From the NCBI GenBank assembly GCA_003223135.1, contig QHXX01000035.1, positions 1 through 47,578 of the forward strand: DNA of 47,578 nucleotides, given 5' to 3'. This stretch comes from Acidobacteriota bacterium. GTDB lineage: Bacteria; Acidobacteriota; Polarisedimenticolia; Gp22-AA2. The position numbers were made by a program, and so were the translations under genes. Shown in pieces: positions 1 through 7,084 of the stretch (position 1 is its first letter; every line of letters starts with the position of its first letter). The notes under the pieces were generated by a model. It made no database searches. It saw nothing but the letters and a program-made list of their open reading frames with translations, and was not told where the DNA came from.

Positions 1-370
1 CGCGCCTCATGCTCGCTCGCGCAGTTACTCCGGCGACCGTCCGCTCCGCATGGCGCGGCTCGAAATCGCCGCACCGCGCTGCGGCCCGCCGCGGACCACC
101 GGGGCTCCAGGCGCGTGCAAGAGCAGAGCTGGTAGTGCCACCGCAACACCCAAGCACGAGGCGACATTCGAGACCGGGAGCCGCGATGGCGTCATTCACC
201 TATCAGCGCGCACGCGCAACCATCAGGCGCACGTGTGGATTGATCCCCGGAGGTCATGTGGCGGGACGCGCCGCGCTGCGGCGATTTCGAGCCGCGCCGT
301 GCGCGCAAAATCAGCACCCAAGACCCTGCGCGAGCGAGCATGAGCCGCGGCGCGGCGCGTCCCGCCACCC
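1..370. repeat. Nested inverted repeats, no gene seen
   Basis: The stretch before the first gene contains three perfect inverted-repeat pairs: 6-24 with 326-344 (19 bp), 52-72 with 278-298 (21 bp), and 258-276 with 350-368 (19 bp). The first two pairs are nested around a centre near position 175, and the sequence between them also pairs imperfectly, so most of 1-349 could fold as one long imperfect hairpin. Short frames exist on both strands but look like translations of the repeats, without signal peptide, ribosome binding site or family resemblance. It could be a foldback or MITE-like element or a BIME-type repeat cluster. The left end may continue outside the window. Confidence 0.7.
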
Positions 371-401
371 GCGATCCGCGACATCTGAGCACGCCGCCCT
401 G

Positions 402-430
402 TTGTGGCGCGCGAACCGTTCGGCTATCAT
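402..430 (+). promoter_or_regulatory. Candidate sigma-70 promoter for the M24-like gene
   Basis: TTGTGG at 402-407 and TATCAT at 425-430 are separated by 17 bases. They lie 63 bases upstream of the chosen start of the M24-like gene. The -35 box is imperfect. Confidence 0.35.
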
Positions 431-492
431 CCGCGCGCTTCTCACAATGCAACGACACTGTCACCCGCGAGCACGGGATCCGGGGGCCGGTC

Positions 493-1926
493 ATGCGCAG
501 GTCGCGTCGTGATTTTCTGGTTGGGTCGATGGCGGCGGTCGCCGGCGGAGTGGTGACCGCCGGCTTGTCGGCGGCGGTGCCGGGCGAACGTGGTCGCGCG
601 GCCGCGGAGCCTCAAACCCCGGTTCCGGCCACGCCCGCGGCTGCCTCGGCGGCTCTTCTCAAGGGCGACCCGGACCACCCGCAGCCGGCCGGTTTCGACC
701 GGCTGGACGATCTCTGGAGCAAACGCGCGATCCAGCGCCTGCAGGCGCGCCTGCACGAAGAAGGGATCGACGCCGTCCTCCTCGGCGACCGCTGGAACAT
801 CATCTATTTCACCGGTCTTTGGCACACGTCGACCGAGCGTCCTTTCTTCATTCTCATCCCGGGGGAAGGCCTCGATCTCACCTGGTTTCATCCGAGCCTG
901 GACCGGGACCTGGTGAGCTCCTGGTGGATCAAGGACAGGGAGACCTACTTCGACTTCAAGCACGGGGAGGGAGCTTTCCCCAACCTGGGCAAGGTGCAGA
1001 TGGGAGCGACGGTCGACCTGACCCGCTGGGTCCTGAAGGGGCTCAAGAAGCGCGGCTGGGCCGGCAAGACAGTCGGCGTCGACGTTCCGATCACCGCCGA
1101 TCTGCAGGACGCAGCCGCCGATGTCCTTCCGAAGACCACCCTGAAGAAGGTGGGCGATCTGTGTGACCGCCTGCGGATGGTGAAGACGCCGGAGGAGATC
1201 GCCCTCACGCAGAGGGCGATGAACTATTTCAGCCGGATCCACGCCTTCGCGCGCGATTACCTCCTGACGCACGGCACCGACAAGACCGACTTCGACGTGC
1301 AGACTGCGGCCACGCAATACGGGGTCGATCTGATCATGAAGGACATCAAGCGCGACGGGAAGCCGCACACCGCCGTCGGCATCCTGGTGGACATCGCCGT
1401 GCGCACGGGCGTGGGGACGGCCTACCCGCATCCGAACCAGTTCCATCACAACCGCATCAAGAAAGGCGATGCTCTGCAAGTCTCCGGCGAAGTCAAGATC
1501 GGCGGCCACGGCGGCGAGCTGTACCGCGCCTACCAGATAGCACCGTGGGACCCGTTCCACGAGAAAGTGTGGGAGGTGCACACCGACTGCTGCCGGATCC
1601 AGGCGGAGAGCTCCGCCGCGGGTGTCACCGGGTCGTACGTCGCGAAGATGGTGCATGACCACCAGGTCAAGAACGGCATGGCCAAATACGTCTACCACCG
1701 CCCGGCGCACGGCGAGGGATCCGAGGGGCATCAGCCGCCGTACATCGCGCTGGGCGACCACACGATGCTTGAGGCGGGCATGACCTTCAGCAACGAGCCG
1801 GGGCTGTACGTCCCCGAGCAGGGCTTCGGCTACAACCACTCCGATAACGTGCTGGTCACCGAGAAGCGCGGCGTGCAGATGGGAAGCGTGCCTTACACGA
1901 AAGAGTGGTGCTTCCTGAAGTTGTGA
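493..1926 (+). CDS. Tat-exported M24 (Xaa-Pro peptidase/creatinase) family protein with degenerate metal site
   Basis: A 477-residue protein. The start at 493 is chosen because it opens with a twin-arginine signal (RRSRRDFLVG) followed by a hydrophobic stretch to about residue 30; the frame is open further upstream but runs through the inverted-repeat region. Residues about 70-225 match a creatinase N-terminal domain and about 235-470 the pita-bread M24 fold. In active M24 peptidases five residues (D, D, H, E, E) bind two metals. Here the corresponding positions appear to be S331, E342, H406, E435 and S450, so at least two ligands are missing. The fold is clear, but metallopeptidase activity is doubtful; a creatinase-like metal-free hydrolase or a non-catalytic role fits better. 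It is transcribed alone. Confidence 0.85.
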   Translation: MRRSRRDFLVGSMAAVAGGVVTAGLSAAVPGERGRAAAEPQTPVPATPAAASAALLKGDPDHPQPAGFDRLDDLWSKRAIQRLQARLHEEGIDAVLLGDRWNIIYFTGLWHTSTERPFFILIPGEGLDLTWFHPSLDRDLVSSWWIKDRETYFDFKHGEGAFPNLGKVQMGATVDLTRWVLKGLKKRGWAGKTVGVDVPITADLQDAAADVLPKTTLKKVGDLCDRLRMVKTPEEIALTQRAMNYFSRIHAFARDYLLTHGTDKTDFDVQTAATQYGVDLIMKDIKRDGKPHTAVGILVDIAVRTGVGTAYPHPNQFHHNRIKKGDALQVSGEVKIGGHGGELYRAYQIAPWDPFHEKVWEVHTDCCRIQAESSAAGVTGSYVAKMVHDHQVKNGMAKYVYHRPAHGEGSEGHQPPYIALGDHTMLEAGMTFSNEPGLYVPEQGFGYNHSDNVLVTEKRGVQMGSVPYTKEWCFLKL

Positions 1927-2046
1927 CCCGCCCGCGCCTACCGGTCTGTGGACATCCTCCGTCTCCGGCCTAAATTCTGATCCTGGCGCGCCTCGGCAAC
2001 CGTTGCAGAAACGTAACGGTCCGGTGCCGCGCTCCGCCGGTGACGC

Positions 2047-2964
2047 ATGTCGCAGAAGTTGCACGATCGCACCCTGGCGATCGACAGGTCCGCCCTCGAC
2101 ACCGGTCGCTTCCGGAAGCAGCATGCCGCCCTGGTCGTGCTACAGGGGGCGGAGATCGGTCGCAATTTCCGCCTGCTCCGGGGCCCGATGATCATCGGCC
2201 GCGGCTTCGACGTCGAGATCCGGGTCGCCGACGACCTGGTGTCGCGCGAGCACGCCCGCCTCGACTGCCGGTGGGATCCCGCGGCGCAGACGGCGACCTA
2301 TACGATCGTCGATCTCGGCAGCACCAATCACACCTTCGTCAACACCTCCCGCGTCAAGACGGTCGAGCTGCGCGAGGGGGACAAGATCCAGGTCGGCGAC
2401 ACCGTCCTGAAGTTCGTCCTTCTGGACGACATCGAGGCGAAGTTCCACGAGGAAATCCGCAACCGCATCTCCTACGATCAGCTCACCGGCCTGCTCACGA
2501 AGGAGTCGCTCTACCTGGCGCTGGAGATGGAATTGACGCGCTGCCTGCGCTACGCCCTGCCGCTGGCCGTCCTGATGATGGACCTCGACCGCTTCAAGGC
2601 GGTGAACGACACCCACGGCCATCTCATGGGCAGTCATGTGCTCTCCGAGGTCGGGCGCCTGATCCGCGAGTCGATCAGGACGGCGGACGTCGCCGCGCGC
2701 TACGGCGGGGAGGAGTTCGTCGCCTATCTGTCCGAAACGAGCCTGATCGGCGCGGCCCAGGCCGCGGAGCGGATCCGCATGGCTATCGCCGGTCAACCGT
2801 TCACCCTGGACGGCACGAACATCCCCGTCACCATCAGCATCGGCATCGCCGCCTGTCCCGAGCACGGACGGGACATCCGATCGCTCGTCGGCCGCGCCGA
2901 CCGGGCGCTCTACCGGGCCAAGGAAGCCGGCCGCAACCGTGTCTGCATCGAGACCGGAGCCTGA
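2047..2964 (+). CDS. FHA-GGDEF diguanylate cyclase, copy 1
   Basis: A 305-residue cytoplasmic signalling protein with no membrane segment. Residues about 28-125 form a forkhead-associated domain that binds phosphothreonine peptides (GR at 51-52, SREH at 66-69, DLGSTN at 89-94). Residues about 138-300 form a GGDEF domain that makes cyclic di-GMP from two GTP. The active-site motif is GGEEF at 220-224, and RTAD at 211-214 is a product-inhibition I-site (RxxD). Both features predict an active, feedback-inhibited cyclase whose localisation or activity depends on a phosphorylated partner. The stop is 10 bases before the next gene, a paralogue of identical length, so the two are probably co-transcribed. 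Confidence 0.93.
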   Translation: MSQKLHDRTLAIDRSALDTGRFRKQHAALVVLQGAEIGRNFRLLRGPMIIGRGFDVEIRVADDLVSREHARLDCRWDPAAQTATYTIVDLGSTNHTFVNTSRVKTVELREGDKIQVGDTVLKFVLLDDIEAKFHEEIRNRISYDQLTGLLTKESLYLALEMELTRCLRYALPLAVLMMDLDRFKAVNDTHGHLMGSHVLSEVGRLIRESIRTADVAARYGGEEFVAYLSETSLIGAAQAAERIRMAIAGQPFTLDGTNIPVTISIGIAACPEHGRDIRSLVGRADRALYRAKEAGRNRVCIETGA

Positions 2965-2974
2965 GGGACCGCCC

Positions 2975-3892
2975 ATGCCCGAACGGCCGCACGACATCAC
3001 GATGGCCATCGACAAGGCCACCCTGGATAGCGGGCGCTTCAAGAAGGCGCACGCCTCCCTCGTCGTCCTGCGGGGGGCCGAGATCGGCCGGGACTTCCGC
3101 CTGCGGCGGGCGCACATGATCCTGGGACGCGGGGCCGAGGCGGACATCCGCATCCTCGACGACCTCACTTCGCGCGAGCACGCGCTCATCGAGCTCGAGT
3201 GGGACGAGGGACGGCGGTCCGGGCGCTTCGCCCTGACCGACCTCGGCAGCACCAATGGGACCCTGGTCAACAACCGGCCGATCGACCGCATCGAGCTGAA
3301 GGAGGGGGACAAGATCCAGGTCGGCAGCACCGTGCTCAAGTTCGTTCTCCTCGACGACATCGAGGCCCGGTATCACGAGGAGGTGCGCAACCGCATCACC
3401 TACGACCGGCTCACGGGCCTCCTGACCAAGGAATCCCTCTACCTGGCGCTGGAGATGGAGCTGCAGCGATCCCACCGCTACGCCGTTCCGCTGGCGGTGC
3501 TGATGATGGATCTCGACCACTTCAAGGCGGTCAACGACACTCACGGTCACCTGATGGGGAGCCACGTGCTGGCCGAGGTCGGCCGGCTCATCCGCGAATC
3601 GATCAGGACCGAAGACGTGGCGGCCCGCTACGGCGGCGAGGAGTTCATCGCCTACCTGCCGGAGAGGACCGCGGACGAGGCGCGGCGGGCGGCCGAGAGG
3701 ATAAGAAGGACGATCGAGAAGGAGCCGCTCACCTTCGAGGGAGTCACGATGGGCGTGACCATCAGCATCGGCGTCGCCACTTTCCCCGAGCACGGCCGGG
3801 ACATCCAGTCCCTGGTCGGCCGTGCCGACAAGGCTCTCTACCGGGCGAAGGACTCGGGCAGGAACCGCGTCTGCGTCGAGCCGAAGGAGTGA
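2975..3892 (+). CDS. FHA-GGDEF diguanylate cyclase, copy 2
   Basis: A 305-residue paralogue of the preceding gene with every landmark at the same residue number: FHA motifs at 51-52, 66-69 and 89-94, I-site RTED at 211-214 and GGEEF at 220-224. The start at 2975 is chosen because it aligns with the first copy and follows GAGGGACC; an in-frame start 36 bases upstream would overlap the first gene. The copies diverge mainly at the N-terminus, in the FHA recognition loops (GSTNHT versus GSTNGT) and in the C-terminal half of the GGDEF domain. This pattern suggests an older tandem duplication with different phosphopeptide partners feeding the same cyclic di-GMP output. Confidence 0.93.
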   Translation: MPERPHDITMAIDKATLDSGRFKKAHASLVVLRGAEIGRDFRLRRAHMILGRGAEADIRILDDLTSREHALIELEWDEGRRSGRFALTDLGSTNGTLVNNRPIDRIELKEGDKIQVGSTVLKFVLLDDIEARYHEEVRNRITYDRLTGLLTKESLYLALEMELQRSHRYAVPLAVLMMDLDHFKAVNDTHGHLMGSHVLAEVGRLIRESIRTEDVAARYGGEEFIAYLPERTADEARRAAERIRRTIEKEPLTFEGVTMGVTISIGVATFPEHGRDIQSLVGRADKALYRAKDSGRNRVCVEPKE

Positions 3893-3929
3893 AGGCGGGC
3901 GGGGAGAGGACGCCGCCGGGCGCCGGGGT

Positions 3930-5192
3930 TCAGCCGCGCCGGCGCGGGGTGGAGGTCCGGGGGCGGCCGGCGAGCGCTAGCAGCTCGTCGTCCTCCAGAA
4001 GCCGGTCGCTCCGTTTGGCGGCGTCGTAGATCCGATCAACCACGTCGTCCCTCGGCTCCATGCCCCGCCGTTCCAGCCAGAAAACGACGTTCGACCGCCC
4101 GCTCATCGGGCCGATCCGGATCTTCTGGGTGAAGCCGAAGTCGGACGCCGGGACTCCGGAATAGACCCTGTCGGCCAGCCACAGATCGTTCTTGCGCAGC
4201 GCCTTGATGACAGCGGCAGCGTGAACGCCGGTGCCGGTTTCGAAGGCGTCCCGCCCGACGACCGGGTAGTTGGAGGGAATCGGCACCCGGCACCCCTCGG
4301 AGATCAGGCGGCAGTACTCATCGAGGCCGGTCAGGTCGCGGTCGATGAAGCCGAGCAGCTTCAGATTGACCAGGATCAGATCCATGGGTGCGTTCCCGGC
4401 GCGCTCGCCGATGCCCAGCCCGCAGCCGTGCACGCGACCGGCGCCGGCGGCGATGGCGGCCAGCACGTTGGCGAGACCAAGCCCGCGGTCGCGGTGCCCG
4501 TGCCAGTCGATTCCGACCCCGGCCCCGCTCTCGTCGACGATCCCGGCCACGAAACGGATCACCTGCCCGGTACCGTGCGGCGTCGCGTGGCCCACCGTGT
4601 CGGTCACGCACACGCGCCGCGCGCCGCAGTCGATGGCAGTCCGGTAGAGGCGTCGCAGCGTGTCGGGGTGCGCCCGACTGGTGTCCTCGGTCACGTACAT
4701 GACAGGCAGCCCTTCCTTGACGGCGAACGTGATCGACTCTTTCGTGCGCTGCAGGAGCAGGTCGATCGACCAGTCCTCCGCATACTGGCGGATGGCGGAC
4801 GAGCCGATGAATAGACAGGCTTCGACAGGGATGCCGACCGACGCCGAGATGCGGGCGATCGGCTCGATGTCGCGCTCCATCGTGCGCGCGGCGCAGTTCG
4901 GCCGGATGGCGAGCCGTTCCTCGACGATCTGCCGGCAGAGGGCGGTCGCATCGGCGACCGCCTTCGGCCCCGCGCCGGGCAGCCCGACGTCGGCCGTGTC
5001 GATGCCGAGCGCATCCATGGCTCGCAGGATCCCTTTCTTCGTCTCGATCGGCGGATCGGTGACGCTCGGCCCCTGCAGGCCGTCGCGCAGCGTCTCGTCG
5101 TCGAGCAGGATCGGCCGGGCAGACTCCGGCGGGGCATCGACCTGGTTCCAGTCGTGGACGAGATCGGCGGGATGGACGCGATTCCGCTCCAT
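3930..5192 (-). CDS. LeuA/HMGL-like family acyltransferase (isopropylmalate/homocitrate/citramalate synthase type)
   Basis: A 420-residue TIM-barrel enzyme of the DRE-TIM family, which condenses acetyl-CoA with a 2-oxo acid. The catalytic strand motif DETLRDG is near residue 32, the metal-binding HGH lies in a loop read as HGHRDRGLGLAN, and the family motif GIGERAGNA follows. The usual HxHND reads HGHRD here, so Asn is replaced by Arg beside the metal ligands. There is no LeuA regulatory domain at the C-terminus, so allosteric leucine feedback is not expected. The substrate (2-oxoisovalerate, 2-oxoglutarate or pyruvate) cannot be decided from sequence alone. It is convergent with the diguanylate cyclases and has no biosynthetic neighbours. 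Confidence 0.8.
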   Translation of the reverse strand: MERNRVHPADLVHDWNQVDAPPESARPILLDDETLRDGLQGPSVTDPPIETKKGILRAMDALGIDTADVGLPGAGPKAVADATALCRQIVEERLAIRPNCAARTMERDIEPIARISASVGIPVEACLFIGSSAIRQYAEDWSIDLLLQRTKESITFAVKEGLPVMYVTEDTSRAHPDTLRRLYRTAIDCGARRVCVTDTVGHATPHGTGQVIRFVAGIVDESGAGVGIDWHGHRDRGLGLANVLAAIAAGAGRVHGCGLGIGERAGNAPMDLILVNLKLLGFIDRDLTGLDEYCRLISEGCRVPIPSNYPVVGRDAFETGTGVHAAAVIKALRKNDLWLADRVYSGVPASDFGFTQKIRIGPMSGRSNVVFWLERRGMEPRDDVVDRIYDAAKRSDRLLEDDELLALAGRPRTSTPRRRG

Positions 5193-5276
5193 GGACCGAT
5201 TCTAGGGTTGCCTCAGGGGGGTGTCAACCCGAGGTGTGGCGTTCCGCGACACCGCCCGGCGGCTGGCCCTTGGAAC

Positions 5277-5305
5277 TTGCCTGCGCGGCTCCGGGGCACT
5301 AGGTT
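5277..5305 (+). promoter_or_regulatory. Candidate sigma-70 promoter for the outer-membrane barrel gene
   Basis: TTGCCT at 5277-5282 and TAGGTT at 5300-5305 are 17 bases apart. They lie about 40 bases upstream of the start at 5345 in the divergent gap with the LeuA-like gene. Confidence 0.4.
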
Positions 5306-5344
5306 ATGCACGCCTCGTATCGTGTCCCGAGGAGGAGGAGATCC

Positions 5345-6145
5345 ATGAAGCCGCGCCGACTCACGCTGCTGTCGCTCATTGCGTCATCCCTGCCGCTCAC
5401 CCTCGTCATGTTGATGGCAACTCCGACGCCCGCGCTCGCCCTGGGCGACTGGATCGGTGTCGAAGGATCCTTCTGGCACCAGAGCCAGGACGGGAAAGCC
5501 TCGGTCGATGGGAACATACTCAGCGGCACGACGTTTGATTTTCATGACACCATCGGCCTCGACAAGAACGACAACCCGACCATGGGGCGCGTCTGGTTCC
5601 GCTTGACGAAGACCCGGCTCATCTTCGACTACTTCGATTCGTCACGGTCGGGGAGCACGACCCTCGGCCAGTCGTTCGTATTCAACGACACGTTCTACGC
5701 CGCCGGTCAAAACCTGAAGAGCGATCTGAATCTCAAGCTCCTCCAGGGCCAATTCCTCATCAGCGTGCTCGACCTGAAGGTGGTCGACGTGGGGGTCGGC
5801 CTGGGGGTGAACCAGGCGAAGATCAAGATGGACCTGAACGGCTCTGTCAGCGGCCAGAGCAGCCTGGACGAGAGCGTCCCCTACCCGACCGTGGCGGCCC
5901 ACGTCACCATCAAGCCGATACCGACCTTCCACATCAAAACGGAGCTGAACGGCATGCGGGCGACGGTCTCCGGCACGCACGTCGATATCATCGATGCCCG
6001 TCTTCAGATTGAGTGGTACGTGGCCCACGTCCTCGGCTTTTTCGCCGGATACCGCCAGTTCCGATTCGACGTCGTGGACCAGGACTTCGGCTCCGTCGAG
6101 AACACCTTCAAGGGGCCCTACGCCGGCATCGGCCTGAAGTTCTAG
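5345..6145 (+). CDS. Predicted outer-membrane beta-barrel protein
   Basis: A 266-residue exported protein of unknown function. The start at 5345 follows a strong GGAGGAGGAG site; the frame is open 39 bases further up but without a site. Residues 1-33 form a Sec signal peptide ending near ALALG. The mature part alternates polar and hydrophobic residues in short strands, with paired aromatic positions (GRVWFRLTKTRLIFDYFD, then IEWYVAHVLGFFAGYRQF), and ends in GIGLKF, a C-terminal phenylalanine typical of beta-barrel outer-membrane proteins. This architecture is seen, not matched to a named family. It implies a diderm envelope. It is expressed alone from its own promoter. Confidence 0.75.
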   Translation: MKPRRLTLLSLIASSLPLTLVMLMATPTPALALGDWIGVEGSFWHQSQDGKASVDGNILSGTTFDFHDTIGLDKNDNPTMGRVWFRLTKTRLIFDYFDSSRSGSTTLGQSFVFNDTFYAAGQNLKSDLNLKLLQGQFLISVLDLKVVDVGVGLGVNQAKIKMDLNGSVSGQSSLDESVPYPTVAAHVTIKPIPTFHIKTELNGMRATVSGTHVDIIDARLQIEWYVAHVLGFFAGYRQFRFDVVDQDFGSVENTFKGPYAGIGLKF

Positions 6146-6205
6146 GAAGCCCGCTCATCGGGCCCGCCGGCCCTCTCCTGCGCGGGTCGTGTAGGATCGG
6201 TCCCG

Positions 6206-6910
6206 ATGTCACCGGGGCCGAGCGTCCGTGTCCTGCTTTTCCACCCCGAGCACCCCGTTTCCCGGGCGACGATCGACTGGATCGTCGATCGGCAGGGCTA
6301 CGCACGGGTCATCATCCCGCCCTCCCTCGGGCGCCTCGACGCCCTTCCGCCGCGCGCCCTGAAAGAGCCCTTCTCGAGTCCCGGGCCTGTGGCCGCCAGG
6401 CTCGCGGCGGAGGCGGCTGCGCTCGTCGCGGGGCCCACACCCTTGTCCCGCGTCGTGGCCGAGACGGTTCTCCTGGCGCTTCTCGAGGAGGGAGCCGTCA
6501 TCGTCTCCGACACGGCGGTCTTCCGCGCGCTCGTCGCCCTGTCGTCCTGGTCGATGAACGTGTCGGAGCGGCCCACCGACGGCCTTCTGGTGCAACACCT
6601 CGGAATCGCTTCGCGACTGGCCTCGGCCTGGAGCGTGTCGGCCATCGAGGCCGCGGAGGCGCTCGTGAGCGGCGACAACGACCGGATCGCCAGGGTGGCC
6701 AGGGAGCGCCGCCTGCGTGCCCGCCGGGACGGCCCGGAACGATTCCGGCGCCTGGGGCGGACAAGCGCCGGTCTGCGTCCCGTGATCGTCTACGTCGATC
6801 TTCTGGCAGCCTTCGCCGCGGCCGGCGCTCCGTGCCTTGACTGGCTGCGAGGCCTCGAAAGAAGCCGGGCGGAGGCTCTCCTCTCGGTGACCGGGGCCGT
6901 TTTCGTCTAA
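6206..6910 (+). CDS. Hypothetical protein, 234 residues
   Basis: No family recognised. The protein is rich in Ala, Arg and Leu, has no signal peptide or clear membrane helix, and reads as a soluble alpha/beta protein (RVLLFHPEHPVSRATIDWIV at the N-terminus, IVYVDLLAAF near residue 195). Codon use looks like the neighbouring genes. The start at 6206 has only a weak upstream purine run (GGATCGG). It sits between an outer-membrane protein and a secreted protein in the same direction, with gaps of 60 bases on the left and 174 on the right, so it may be a separate transcript. Confidence 0.6.
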   Translation: MSPGPSVRVLLFHPEHPVSRATIDWIVDRQGYARVIIPPSLGRLDALPPRALKEPFSSPGPVAARLAAEAAALVAGPTPLSRVVAETVLLALLEEGAVIVSDTAVFRALVALSSWSMNVSERPTDGLLVQHLGIASRLASAWSVSAIEAAEALVSGDNDRIARVARERRLRARRDGPERFRRLGRTSAGLRPVIVYVDLLAAFAAAGAPCLDWLRGLERSRAEALLSVTGAVFV

Positions 6911-6973
6911 AGAGTCCCGGATGCCCGCCTCCTCGGGCCCTTCCTGGGATCGTGAACGCCCCGCTTCACCCGC

Positions 6974-7003
6974 TTGACAATGCGCAACGCCCGTCGCTAC
7001 AGT
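6974..7003 (+). promoter_or_regulatory. Sigma-70 promoter for the CRTAC1-like gene
   Basis: A consensus TTGACA at 6974-6979 and TACAGT at 6998-7003 are separated by 18 bases. The open frame of the next gene extends up to the TTG inside the -35 box, which argues that the frame's first start is not real and that translation begins downstream at 7085. Confidence 0.65.
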
Positions 7004-7084
7004 GCCCCGGACCCAGATTTTCCGCGAACACCCGAGGAGAACCGGTCGCAACGGGGCCACACGTCCGACCGGAGGAGATCCTCA

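Noticed and set aside
1..370. Insertion sequence with transposase
   Set aside because: Inverted repeats are present but no transposase-like frame is found between or beside them.
442..2124. A 560-residue minus-strand frame opposite the M24-like gene
   Set aside because: It is a high-GC antisense shadow: no ribosome binding site, signal or family motif, while the plus strand has clear M24 motifs.
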